From: Candidatus Phaeomarinobacter ectocarpi
GTDB lineage: Bacteria > Pseudomonadota > Alphaproteobacteria > CGMCC-115125
Assembly (NCBI RefSeq): GCF_000689395.1
Contig: NZ_HG966617.1
Location: forward strand, 1,175,174 to 1,239,173
Length of the DNA: 64,000 nucleotides
Direction of reading: 5' to 3'
Shown here: positions 26,883 to 34,875 of the stretch, one piece after another
Layout: each line of letters starts with the position of its first letter
Position numbering within the stretch: the first letter of the stretch is position 1
Translations under genes and position numbers: made by a program
The notes under the pieces: generated by a model
Database searches by the model: none
Told to the model about the DNA's origin: nothing
What the model saw: only the letters and a program-made list of their open reading frames with translations

Positions 26883-28442
26883 ATGCCCGAAGCAAACACA
26901 CCCATTCTTGTTGGCGGTGGTCAGATCACCCAGCGCGGAGTCGCAGTTGCAGACGCGTTGTCGCCGATGGCCCTCATGGCCGAAGCCGCAAAACGCGCTC
27001 TGGCGGATGCAAAGGGCGGCGATGCATTGGCGCAGCAACTTGATACGGTGGCCGTCGTGCGTTTCACAGCGGATAGTCCGGAAGCCGGGCGGCTCTCCTT
27101 TGGTCAATACACCAATGCGCCTCGCACGCTTGCAAACGCGGTGGGCGCTCGACCCGACCGTGAGCTCTACACGGCAACAGGTGGCAACACGCCCCAGTGG
27201 CTTGTGAACAGAACGGCTGAAGAAATTGCCAATGGTGAAGCAGACTGCGTTCTACTCGCGGGTTCAGAAGGGCTGCACTCGATCCTTTCTGCGCTCAATC
27301 AGGGACAGGAGCTTGATTGGGGTGATGAGCCCGGTGGTGAGCCGACCCATATTGGTGTTGAAAAACCCGGCGTGAACGAGATGGAACGGCGTCACGCCAT
27401 GTTCTTCCCGGTCAACACCTACCCGATGTTTGAAAATGCGATCCGAGGTCAGCTTGGACGCACGGTGAAAGATCATCAGCTGGAACTTGGAAAGCTGTTT
27501 TCAAAGTTCACAAAAGTTGCATCCGAAAATCCACACGCATGGTTCCCGACATTTCGTTCACCAGAAGAGATTGCGACCGAGACGGAAACCAACCGCTATG
27601 TCGGTTTTCCGTATACGAAATATATGAACTCGATCATCCGCGTCGATCAGGCAGCCGCCGTCGTCATGATGAGCGTGGAAAAAGCACGTGAGCTTGGTAT
27701 TCCGGAAGATCGTTGGGTCTATCTGCACGGGTGTGCGGATGCCAACGACCTTTGGTATGTGACCGAGCGAGTAAATTATCACTCGTCACCAGCTATCCGC
27801 ACCATGGGCCAGAAGGCCCTTGGCATGGCCGGAATGTCGATCGATGAGATGGACTATCTTGATCTCTACTCATGCTTCCCATCCGCGGTCCAGATTGGTG
27901 CGCAGGAGTTGGGCATAAGTCTCGATGACCCACGCGACTTCACGGTGACCGGCGGTCTTCCGTATTTTGGTGGTGCAGGGAACAACTACGTCATGCATTC
28001 CATTGCAACCATGCTCGACAAGGTACGCGCCAAACCCGGCTCAAAAGGCCTGTGCACGGCAAATGGTTGGTTTGTTACCAAGCACTCGATCGGCGTTTAT
28101 TCGACAACGCCCAAGGAAGGGCAATGGGAGCGCGAAAATCCGGCCACTTATCAGGCTGAGCTTGATGCGATGGATCACCCGATTGTGGATGAAATGCCGG
28201 ATGGTGATGCCAAGATCGAAACCTATACGGTTGTCCACGGCCGCGAGGGAGCACAGTTCGGGATGGTGCTTGGACGGATGAACGACACGGGCCACCGGTT
28301 TGTGGCTCACGTGCCCGCAGACAAGGCACTGCTTGAGACCATGAAGACAAAAGAGATGCTGGGCGCGTCCGGAAATGTAAAACCTGCACAGCCCGGTGCG
28401 GACGGAAAACTCGGGACCAACACCTTCACTCCGGCTGCATAG
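26883..28442 (+). CDS. thiolase-like protein (acetyl-CoA acetyltransferase family, TLP1 type)
   Basis: A 519-residue protein of the thiolase superfamily with an added C-terminal domain (about 420-500, TYTVVHGREGAQFGMVLGRM...GHRFVAHVPADKALLETM) as in thiolase-like protein type 1. Thiolase-fold landmarks are PILVGGGQITQRG, ADCVLLAGSEGLHS and IDEMDYLDLYSCFPSAVQIGAQELG. The nucleophilic cysteine expected in the N-terminal half seems absent: GGNTPQW stands near that place. TGGLPYFGGAGNNYVMHS replaces the usual NxxGGxxxxGHP. It may therefore not be a classical thiolase. It runs 2 bp into the MBL lipoprotein gene, so they are co-transcribed. Confidence 0.85.
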   Translation: MPEANTPILVGGGQITQRGVAVADALSPMALMAEAAKRALADAKGGDALAQQLDTVAVVRFTADSPEAGRLSFGQYTNAPRTLANAVGARPDRELYTATGGNTPQWLVNRTAEEIANGEADCVLLAGSEGLHSILSALNQGQELDWGDEPGGEPTHIGVEKPGVNEMERRHAMFFPVNTYPMFENAIRGQLGRTVKDHQLELGKLFSKFTKVASENPHAWFPTFRSPEEIATETETNRYVGFPYTKYMNSIIRVDQAAAVVMMSVEKARELGIPEDRWVYLHGCADANDLWYVTERVNYHSSPAIRTMGQKALGMAGMSIDEMDYLDLYSCFPSAVQIGAQELGISLDDPRDFTVTGGLPYFGGAGNNYVMHSIATMLDKVRAKPGSKGLCTANGWFVTKHSIGVYSTTPKEGQWERENPATYQAELDAMDHPIVDEMPDGDAKIETYTVVHGREGAQFGMVLGRMNDTGHRFVAHVPADKALLETMKTKEMLGASGNVKPAQPGADGKLGTNTFTPAA

Positions 28443-28444
28443 AC

Positions 28445-29431
28445 ATGGTCAAGCTCGGGGGTCTTCGGCGATTGGCAGGACTAGCCGTTGCAGTTTCAGC
28501 GACGGCGGCCCTTGCCGCTTGTGACATTGGTGAGATTACTGAAGTCACACAGGTAAGTTGGCGGGCGGCCGCGGATGCGCCCGACGGGTGGTCCGAAGTC
28601 CTTGCCAAGCCCTCAGACATCAAAGTGACCGCATATGTCACCGGCGAAGTATTCGCCGGCGGAGGTGTCCTGATTGACCCAAGCGTCGACGGCGTGCCCG
28701 AAGGTCTGGGGGAGGACCAATGGGTCCCGTCACTTTCCTATCTTGTGCAGCACCCATCTGGCCAAAATGTACTTCTGGACTCAGGTGTGCGGGCGGGCGA
28801 GTGCGGGTATCAAATTTTGCTCGTCCTTGATTTCCCCTGTCGCAATAAGCCGGGACAGGATGTCGTCTCGCAGTTGTCCCGCGATGGCATCGATACCATC
28901 GACTTTCTGGTGGCAACCCATTTTCACGGAGATCACGCCAGTGGGCTTGGACCGATCATGACACGCTATGATCCGGTCATCCTGGCGTCTGCCGATGAGA
29001 TTGACGCTCTGAAAAGCCCCTTGCGCGAAACGCAGGGATATCGCTACGAGCAGTTCGCTGCCGATATGCGGGTTGAGGCAGCCGACAACGGATTCCTTGA
29101 AATGCCCTACATCGGCAAGGCTGCGGACTTGTTCGGAGACGGATCTGTTTGGTTGCTGGCAACGCCCGGCCATACGCCCGGGCATATGTCGGTATTTCTC
29201 AACGCGGCGGCAGGTCCAGTCCTGATGACCTTTGACGCAGCTCACCTGGAAGCGACCTATCGATACAATGCGCCCGGCGGTCTTGGTGCGGACCTTGATG
29301 TCGCCTCAGACAGTATTTCAAAGCTCACCGCTCTGGCAGATGCAATGCCCGGTGTTGCACTCGTCTTCGGACATGAGCCCACGCAGTGGACCGGCGACGC
29401 GATCCGCCACGACCTTACAACAACAAAGTAA
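28445..29431 (+). CDS. metallo-beta-lactamase-fold hydrolase, putative lipoprotein
   Basis: A 328-residue MBL-fold hydrolase. The N-terminus VAVSATAALAACDIGE has a lipobox (LAAC, Cys near residue 25), so it is probably a lipoprotein in the periplasm. The zinc motif is THFHGDHASGLG; later metal-ligand regions are ATPGHTPGHMSVFL, MTFDAAHLE and VFGHEPTQW. The arrangement (HPSGQNVLLDSG..., RYDPVILASADEIDALKS) resembles lactonase-type members (AiiA/AttM group), but the substrate cannot be fixed. It follows the thiolase-like gene by 2 bp and precedes the phosphatase gene by 13 bp. Confidence 0.85.
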   Translation: MVKLGGLRRLAGLAVAVSATAALAACDIGEITEVTQVSWRAAADAPDGWSEVLAKPSDIKVTAYVTGEVFAGGGVLIDPSVDGVPEGLGEDQWVPSLSYLVQHPSGQNVLLDSGVRAGECGYQILLVLDFPCRNKPGQDVVSQLSRDGIDTIDFLVATHFHGDHASGLGPIMTRYDPVILASADEIDALKSPLRETQGYRYEQFAADMRVEAADNGFLEMPYIGKAADLFGDGSVWLLATPGHTPGHMSVFLNAAAGPVLMTFDAAHLEATYRYNAPGGLGADLDVASDSISKLTALADAMPGVALVFGHEPTQWTGDAIRHDLTTTK

Positions 29432-29444
29432 CGGGAGTATCCAA

Positions 29445-30026
29445 GTGCCGCGCATTTACATGATCCGCCATGGTAAGGCCGCAGCAGGGTGGGGGGCTGA
29501 CGCTGATCCCGGTCTTGATGGGGAGGGCCAAGCCCAGTCCGAGGCTGTCGCCAAAGAAATAACCGAAAGAGTTGGGGACGCTGCGCCACTGCCACTGGTG
29601 ACCAGCCCCCTAAAACGGTGCCGTGAAACAAGCGTGCCGCTGGCCCGTCTATGGTCTGCTGTACCCCAAGTTGAAGCGGCGGTGAGCGAGATACCTTCAC
29701 CGACCGAAGACTTGGATGAACGTGCCGCATGGCTGCGTCGGGTGATGCCAGGAACATGGACGGACATTGCCAAAGATGAAGTCTCCGGTGATGTCGACTT
29801 TACGGGCTGGCGTGACTCACTGGTTGCTCAGTTGCAATCCATCTCCGAGGATACGGTGATCTTTAGCCACTTCATTGCGATCAACGCGGCTGTGGGTGGT
29901 GCCACCGGTGACGACCGAGTTGTCTGCTTTCGCCCAGACAACTGCTCCGTGACCGAATTCGATGTGACCGATGCGGGATTGAAGGTGGTGTCGCTAGGCC
30001 GCGAGGCAGATACTATCGTCCGCTGA
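29445..30026 (+). CDS. histidine phosphatase family protein
   Basis: A 193-residue phosphoglycerate-mutase-like phosphatase. The catalytic motif IYMIRHGKAA is at 4-13, the second Arg is in TSPLKRCRETS, and the C-terminal His is in IFSHFIAINAAVGG. GTG 29445 (VPRIYMIRHG) follows GGGAG and starts right at the family N-terminus; the frame extends upstream into the MBL gene without family match. It is the third gene of a close-packed run from 26883 and is 20 bp before nnr. Substrate unknown. Confidence 0.85.
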   Translation: MPRIYMIRHGKAAAGWGADADPGLDGEGQAQSEAVAKEITERVGDAAPLPLVTSPLKRCRETSVPLARLWSAVPQVEAAVSEIPSPTEDLDERAAWLRRVMPGTWTDIAKDEVSGDVDFTGWRDSLVAQLQSISEDTVIFSHFIAINAAVGGATGDDRVVCFRPDNCSVTEFDVTDAGLKVVSLGREADTIVR

Positions 30027-30046
30027 ACCTGTTTGCGGAGCACTTC

Positions 30047-31552
30047 ATGATATCCGACCTGCCCGGGCCAGAGCTGCTGACGACGGACGAAATGTATCGT
30101 GCTGATGCGTTCGCCATTGCAGCGGGCACTCCAGGCAGGGACTTGATGGAAGCGGCAGGCGCTGCAGTTGCTGACGCCATTTGTGACCGGTGGGATGTCC
30201 GCGCCACAGCAGTTCTGTGCGGTCCGGGAAACAAGGGCGGTGACGGCTTCGTCATAGCGCGCCTGCTCGGTGAGCGCGGTTGGCCGGTGACGTTGTACCT
30301 GCTCGGTGATTTGGAAAAACTGACAGGCGATGCAGCACTGGCGGCATCGGACTGGCAGGGACAAACGCATGCCCTGTCGGAGCATTGCACAGATCGAGCA
30401 CAATTGGTTGTTGATGCGCTCTTCGGCGCAGGGCTGACGCGACCATTGGAAGGCGTAGCAGCCAAACTTGCCGCTGCAAGCCATCTAAGCGATGTGCCCC
30501 ATATATCCGTGGATGTGCCAAGTGGCATTGATGGAAATACCGGCGCTGACCGCGGGCAGCCATTTGCTGCTGATCTGACTGTCACGTTCCACCGAGCCAA
30601 ACCGGGCCACTTGTTGATGCCAGGGCGCCTGAGATGCGGTGAGCTTGTCGTTGCACCCATTGGCATTCCCAAGGGGTCAATTGCGCACACAAGCCCGAAA
30701 GCATTTCACAACGGTCCTGACTTATGGGTGCCGCAATTTCCATTCCTGCGCAACGATGGACATAAATACAGTCGCGGGCATGCGGTGGTTGTAAGCGGTG
30801 ACGCAACATCCACCGGCGCTGCCAGGCTGGCGGCGCGAGGAGCGTTGCGCGCAGGTGCGGGGCTGGTGACCGTTGCAAGTCCGGAAGAGTCACTTGCTGT
30901 AAACGCTGCGCACCTCACAGCAATTATGCTTGAAGAGTTTGATGGCGCACCGGGCCTCACGGCCATGCTGGCGGACAAGCGCAAGAATGCGGTGCTGATT
31001 GGACCAGGATCAGGCGTCAGCTCCTTCACGCGTGCCCGCACGCTTGCAATTTTGAAGACTGACGCTGGGGTGGTTTTGGATGCAGATGCCCTGACGTCCT
31101 TTCAAGAGTTTCCTGACATGTGTTGGTCGGCAATTCTCAAAACGCCAGGCCGGCAGGTCGTCCTAACGCCCCATGAAGGGGAATTTGGTCGTCTGTTCCC
31201 CGATCTTGGCGAGCATCCAGACGGTAAGCCAGGTCGCGTGCGCGAGGCGGCGAAAAGATCTGGGGCCGTCGTGGTGCTCAAAGGACCGGATACGGTGATC
31301 TCTGATCCCCAGGGACGCGTTGCGATCAATGCAAACGCACCGCCAACACTTGCTACCGCAGGTTCCGGCGATGTGCTGGCCGGGTTTGTACTCGCCCAAT
31401 TGGCGCAAGGTGTACCGGCGTTCGAGGCGGCATGCATCGGTGTTTGGCTGCACGGCGAAGCTGCCACGCATTTTGGTCCAGGGTTGATAGCCGAGGATTT
31501 GCCTGAGCTGCTGCCGGATGTTCTCGAAGAACTGGAGGGTCACATTGGCTGA
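30047..31552 (+). CDS. nnr: bifunctional NAD(P)HX epimerase/dehydratase
   Basis: A 501-residue two-domain repair enzyme for hydrated NAD(P)H. The N-terminal YjeF_N epimerase domain (1-215) has GTPGRDLMEAAGAAVADAI, CGPGNKGGDGFVIARLL and VVDALFGAGLTRPL. The C-terminal ADP-dependent dehydratase domain (235-500) has KYSRGHAVVVSGD, LTPHEGEFGRLFP, VVLKGPDTVISDP and ATAGSGDVLAGFVLAQL with the catalytic Asp. Both domains look complete. ATG 30047 is 20 bp after the phosphatase. The gene for a small protein begins inside its last codons. Confidence 0.95.
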   Translation: MISDLPGPELLTTDEMYRADAFAIAAGTPGRDLMEAAGAAVADAICDRWDVRATAVLCGPGNKGGDGFVIARLLGERGWPVTLYLLGDLEKLTGDAALAASDWQGQTHALSEHCTDRAQLVVDALFGAGLTRPLEGVAAKLAAASHLSDVPHISVDVPSGIDGNTGADRGQPFAADLTVTFHRAKPGHLLMPGRLRCGELVVAPIGIPKGSIAHTSPKAFHNGPDLWVPQFPFLRNDGHKYSRGHAVVVSGDATSTGAARLAARGALRAGAGLVTVASPEESLAVNAAHLTAIMLEEFDGAPGLTAMLADKRKNAVLIGPGSGVSSFTRARTLAILKTDAGVVLDADALTSFQEFPDMCWSAILKTPGRQVVLTPHEGEFGRLFPDLGEHPDGKPGRVREAAKRSGAVVVLKGPDTVISDPQGRVAINANAPPTLATAGSGDVLAGFVLAQLAQGVPAFEAACIGVWLHGEAATHFGPGLIAEDLPELLPDVLEELEGHIG

Positions 31553-31760
31553 GAAACCGAAGTTCAGAAAACCACTTCCCAAGCGGTTCAATGCCGCGAT
31601 GACGGAAGAAGCATACGCCAAGCTGCGCCGGTTTGCGGCGGATACGGGCCTCTCTAACAACTACGTGTTGACCACGCTTCTGGAATATGCCGATGAACTC
31701 ATTGACCCGGCCGCCTTCCAGCGCTGCGTCGACGAGATGCTGGAAAAGGCGCGCGTTTGA
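31545..31760 (+). CDS. small protein, probable ribbon-helix-helix fold
   Basis: A 71-residue protein of no family I can name. TTG 31545, overlapping the nnr stop by 8 bp, has GGAGGG at the right distance; an ATG at 31518 in the same frame overlaps nnr further and has no ribosome site. A basic arm (AEKPKFRKPLPKRFNAA) precedes MTEEAYAKLRRFAADTGLSNNYVLTTLLEYADELID, which has the strand-helix-helix spacing of ribbon-helix-helix DNA-binding proteins. The C-terminal helix is FQRCVDEMLEKARV. It could be a regulator or an antitoxin-like protein, but no toxin is adjacent; the next gene encodes an acetyltransferase. Confidence 0.6.
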   Translation: MAEKPKFRKPLPKRFNAAMTEEAYAKLRRFAADTGLSNNYVLTTLLEYADELIDPAAFQRCVDEMLEKARV

Positions 31761-32257
31761 TGGGTGCCAATGTCCGCCGCGCTCGTTTGTCAGATCTCGA
31801 ACAGATCGTGGATATCTATAACCACTATGTGATCAACACCGCGATTACGTTTGATATTGATCCGTATTCGGTTGAAACCCGTCGCGGGTGGTTTGACCAG
31901 TTTGGTGATGCAGGGCCACATCAGCTTCTGGTGGCTGAATTCCAAGGCGACATATTGGGGTACGCGGGAACAATGCCGTTTCGGCAGAAAGCAGCTTATG
32001 CCCAATCGGTTGAGACAACAGTATATCTGAGGAATGATGCAGGCGGTCAGGGGCTGGGAAGTAAGCTCTACGAAGCACTATTCGCGGCACTCGAAGGTGC
32101 GCCGGTCCACAGACTGCTGGCTGGTATGACAGTTCCCAATCAGGCATCAGACGCGTTACATGCAAAACATGGGTTTGAGCCGTGTGGCTTGTTCCGTGAG
32201 GTCGGTTTCAAATTTGATAAGTACTGGGATGTGCAATGGTACGACCGGGTGCTCTAG
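31760..32257 (+). CDS. GNAT acetyltransferase, phosphinothricin-acetyltransferase-like
   Basis: A 165-residue GNAT protein of the PAT type: VRRARLSDLEQIVDIYNHYVINTAITFDIDPYS at the N-terminus, the acetyl-CoA loop RNDAGGQGLGSKLYEALFAALE, and ALHAKHGFEPCGLFREVGFKFDKYWDVQWYDRVL at the end, all typical of the PAT/methionine-sulfoximine group. ATG 31760 overlaps the stop of the small gene (TGATG). Such enzymes acetylate amino-acid analogues or related amines; the native target is unknown. Confidence 0.88.
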   Translation: MGANVRRARLSDLEQIVDIYNHYVINTAITFDIDPYSVETRRGWFDQFGDAGPHQLLVAEFQGDILGYAGTMPFRQKAAYAQSVETTVYLRNDAGGQGLGSKLYEALFAALEGAPVHRLLAGMTVPNQASDALHAKHGFEPCGLFREVGFKFDKYWDVQWYDRVL

Positions 32258-32267
32258 TGCAGTTAGG

Positions 32268-33014
32268 CTATACGCTTGCCTGCCACATCACATCAAACAG
32301 CGCTTTCTGCACCTTGGCGAATTCGCTGCTTTCGATAATGAGGCCATAGTTCTCCTTGCGGGATGAGATGAGGCCCACCTTGTTGTCGAACAGGAAAAGG
32401 GTCATCACAAAGGGCTCCGCAGCAGAGGTATAACGGACGCGGCGCAGCTCACCATCACTGTCCTGCCAGATGTCGTCAGTCTCTTCCGCCTTGGATCGCA
32501 GGACATGGAGCCATTTTCCTGCCGCAACACGCTGTGCCACAAACCGATCAATGACATCTCGTCCCGGCGAAGCAAGCAGTTCCTGCATGGACAAGATTCC
32601 ACGGACAGTGTCTGCATCCGATGTGAGCACTGTGTTCAGCACCGTCGAGATGCCGTCGACACCATCGTAGACCTGAAAACGCGGCGTGCTTTCGCCGTTG
32701 TCATATAGGGATCGCAGATCCGGCAGCATCGCCGAGAGCGCGCGCTGCTTGTCGTCCAGGTTGCGCGCCAGCACGTCCGGGTTTTCCGCCACCATGTGTG
32801 TCTTGCCACCCTTCTGGACGAGGGTAACGAGTTTCTCATCCTTGAGTTTTTCAAGAAGGGAATAGGCTGTGGTGCGCCCGATCCCCGCCTCCCGGGCCAC
32901 TTGCTGCACAGGCGCACTGCCCAGTTTCAGGGCTGCCACATAGAAACGCCCCAGCTTGCCACTGAGGCCAAGGGAGGCCAGGCTGCTTTCAATATTGTCG
33001 GAAAATTTAGACAT
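32268..33014 (-). CDS. TrmB-family transcriptional regulator
   Basis: A 248-residue regulator. The N-terminal winged helix (about 15-75) is LGLSGKLGRFYVAALKLGSAPVQQVAREAGIGRTTAYSLLEKLKDEKLV, the TrmB pattern. A short coiled linker (LARNLDDKQRALSAMLPDLRSL) leads to an effector part with RFQVYDGVDGISTVLNTVL, VDIRF-like (DVIDRFVAQRV), FLFDNKVGLISSRKENYGLIIES and FAKVQKALFDVMW, as in bacterial TrmB-like regulators. It is divergent from a membrane-protein gene and a nitrilase gene, with a perfect 21-bp palindrome 15 bp before its start codon, so it probably controls itself and that pair. It is convergent with the acetyltransferase gene, with 10 bp between the stops. Confidence 0.85.
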   Translation of the reverse strand: MSKFSDNIESSLASLGLSGKLGRFYVAALKLGSAPVQQVAREAGIGRTTAYSLLEKLKDEKLVTLVQKGGKTHMVAENPDVLARNLDDKQRALSAMLPDLRSLYDNGESTPRFQVYDGVDGISTVLNTVLTSDADTVRGILSMQELLASPGRDVIDRFVAQRVAAGKWLHVLRSKAEETDDIWQDSDGELRRVRYTSAAEPFVMTLFLFDNKVGLISSRKENYGLIIESSEFAKVQKALFDVMWQASV

Positions 33015-33028
33015 TGTGACCCGTCATG

Positions 33029-33049
33029 ATCTCCAAATATATTGGAGAT
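33029..33049. promoter_or_regulatory. perfect palindromic operator, TrmB-type regulator
   Basis: ATCTCCAA and TTGGAGAT flank ATATA, giving a 21-bp perfect palindrome in the 89-bp divergent gap. Position and symmetry make it the likely binding site of the adjacent regulator for both directions. Confidence 0.7.
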
Positions 33050-33103
33050 AGGTAATCCAGACACAAAAAGGTGTCCAATTAATTCGACAGGAAAAATCGG
33101 ATC

Positions 33104-33484
33104 ATGAGCGAATTTCTGATCACCTCCGGCCTGATACAGGTCACCGTTGCTGTGTTGCTGGGGTGGCCATTGGCCCTGATGCACTCTGGCTGGAAGCAGG
33201 TTGGACCGCTTCGCCATACCAAGAGGGTGCTGCAATACCACCTCGACAATGTGTTCATGGGCATTTTGCAGATGGTGATTGCGACAGTGTTCCCCGAGAT
33301 GCCCGTGATTGCGGGCTGGCTCTTGCTTGTTGGTTCCTGGACCAACCCGATGCCTTTTCTCTACATGGCATGTTCCATGAAACCACTGCCTGAGCAGCGC
33401 GGCATGCGGGTATTCTCGATCCTATCCTTCATCATCATGACCGCCGCTTATTTGTGGCTCGTTGGTGCGTGGCTTGCCCGATAA
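33104..33484 (+). CDS. small four-helix integral membrane protein
   Basis: A 126-residue protein with four probable membrane helices (about 8-27, 46-64, 66-86, 102-122). Residues 45-85, with YHLDNVFMGILQMVIATVFP then WLLLVGSWTNPMPFLY, resemble in spacing the His...G......A...P and W.N...F pattern of styrene-oxide isomerase/hydroxylaminobenzene mutase proteins as I remember them (HSGPALNGMMVIAVAFVLP, DGWANVGFYFF). That likeness is weak but suggestive; if true, the His in YHLD would be the haem ligand. AGGA precedes ATG 33104. It is 21 bp before the nitrilase gene and shares its promoter region. Confidence 0.7.
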   Translation: MSEFLITSGLIQVTVAVLLGWPLALMHSGWKQVGPLRHTKRVLQYHLDNVFMGILQMVIATVFPEMPVIAGWLLLVGSWTNPMPFLYMACSMKPLPEQRGMRVFSILSFIIMTAAYLWLVGAWLAR

Positions 33485-33505
33485 GCACAACAGGAGGATT
33501 GCCCC

Positions 33506-34540
33506 ATGTCTCAGGAGACATTTGAAATGACGCGCGTTGCGGCTGTGCAGATGGAAGCACGGGTCGCCGATGTCCCCTACAACATCGAGCAGGCATCGCG
33601 GCTTGTCGATGAAGCTATCGCAAGGGGCGCGAAAGTCATCGCGATCCCTGAGTTCTTCACGACGCGTATCGTCTATGACGAGCGGCTGTTTGCCTGTTCC
33701 TTGCCACCTGAGAACCCGGCGCTCGACATGCTCATATCGAAGGCGACCCGTAATCAGGTGATGATCGGTGGGTCCTACCTCGAGATGCGCGACGGCGATG
33801 TGTACAACACATATGTGCTCGTTGAGCCGGACGGTAGGGTCCACCGCCACGACAAGGATCTGCCTACAATGGTGGAGAATGCCTTCTATGTCGGAGGCAG
33901 CGACGATGGATGCATCGAAACATCCCAAGGGCGGATCGGCGCGGCTGTGTGTTGGGAAATGGTACGCACTCAGACGCCCAAGCGGCTCATCGGTAAAGTT
34001 GACCTGCTGATGACCGGATCACACTGGTGGTCTGACCCAGGCTGGTCCGTCTTCAAGCCCATCGCCAAGTCGTTCCACGAAGGCAATGGCCGCATGATGC
34101 ACCGCACGCCGGGCCGACTGGCCGCAATGATTGGGGCGCCGATCCTCCATGCGGGTCACACAGGCACTCTGGAGGGCGGCTATCTCATGGTTCCAGGCTC
34201 ACGTTTCCACGTTGGGACCCGCACTCAGTTGATGGGTGACACGCAAATCATCAATGGGGAAGGGGACCTGGTTGCTTTCATGCACTATTCAGAGGGTGCA
34301 GGCGTCATCACCGCCGACATTGAACTGGGCGCAACACCACCACGGGAGACCATTCCAGACCGCTTCTGGATTCAGCGATTGAGCTACCTGACGAATTTCA
34401 TATGGCACCACCAGAATGCCTGCGGGAAATCGGCATATCAGTGGGCAAAAAGGACAGGAAGATTGCAGACATATGATTTCACAAGCAACGCCCCGCCGGC
34501 CGCTTTAACCTTGCGAAAAGATGAGGTTTTGATGCTCTGA
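33506..34540 (+). CDS. nitrilase-superfamily carbon-nitrogen hydrolase
   Basis: A 344-residue C-N hydrolase with the full triad: Glu49 in IPEFF, Lys117 in HDKDLPTM and Cys149 in AAVCWEM. The N-terminal strand TRVAAVQMEARVADVPYNIEQASRLVDEA is typical. It is longer than most amidase-type members (260-310), with a C-terminal extension ending KDEVLML. Branch within the superfamily (nitrilase, aliphatic amidase, carbamoylase) cannot be set; CWEM differs from the CWEN/CYDxR variants I know. ATG 33506 follows AGGAGG. It forms a regulated unit with the membrane protein and the TrmB-type regulator. Confidence 0.88.
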   Translation: MSQETFEMTRVAAVQMEARVADVPYNIEQASRLVDEAIARGAKVIAIPEFFTTRIVYDERLFACSLPPENPALDMLISKATRNQVMIGGSYLEMRDGDVYNTYVLVEPDGRVHRHDKDLPTMVENAFYVGGSDDGCIETSQGRIGAAVCWEMVRTQTPKRLIGKVDLLMTGSHWWSDPGWSVFKPIAKSFHEGNGRMMHRTPGRLAAMIGAPILHAGHTGTLEGGYLMVPGSRFHVGTRTQLMGDTQIINGEGDLVAFMHYSEGAGVITADIELGATPPRETIPDRFWIQRLSYLTNFIWHHQNACGKSAYQWAKRTGRLQTYDFTSNAPPAALTLRKDEVLML

Positions 34541-34649
34541 TGAGCCCATCCGGCATGAGCCGAGCCAACACGGCGTAAATCCCGAATATCTGCCTGTTTG
34601 CGCTTTGTGATTCATGGTGTAGAAAGCGCTCCGCCTGTCAGGCAGGTAT

Positions 34650-34734
34650 GCGGGCGTGGTGGAATTGGTAGACACGCAAGATTTAGGTTCTTGTGCCGCA
34701 AGGCGTGGGGGTTCAAGTCCCTTCGCCCGCACCA
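34650..34734 (+). tRNA. tRNA-Leu (UAG)
   Basis: The acceptor GCGGGCG pairs with CGCCCGC, the discriminator is A and CCA is encoded. The anticodon stem CAAGA/TCTTG holds the loop TTTAGGT, giving anticodon TAG. A variable arm (GTGCCGCAAGGCGT region) and the T arm GGGGGTTCAAGTCCC complete a class II tRNA. A possible promoter is TTGCGC at 34598 and TAGAAA at 34620, 16 bp apart. Confidence 0.95.
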
Positions 34735-34875
34735 CATCCTGACACAACAGATTTGCTGCCTTTTGGGGGCGCGCATGAGGCGCCGGCCCCTTAAAAAGTG
34801 CGGTGTATAGGCATTTCAACTCCATGGCTTTCCGTGAGGCTGAGATGCGCAACATGAAACGGAATTGAGACGGCG

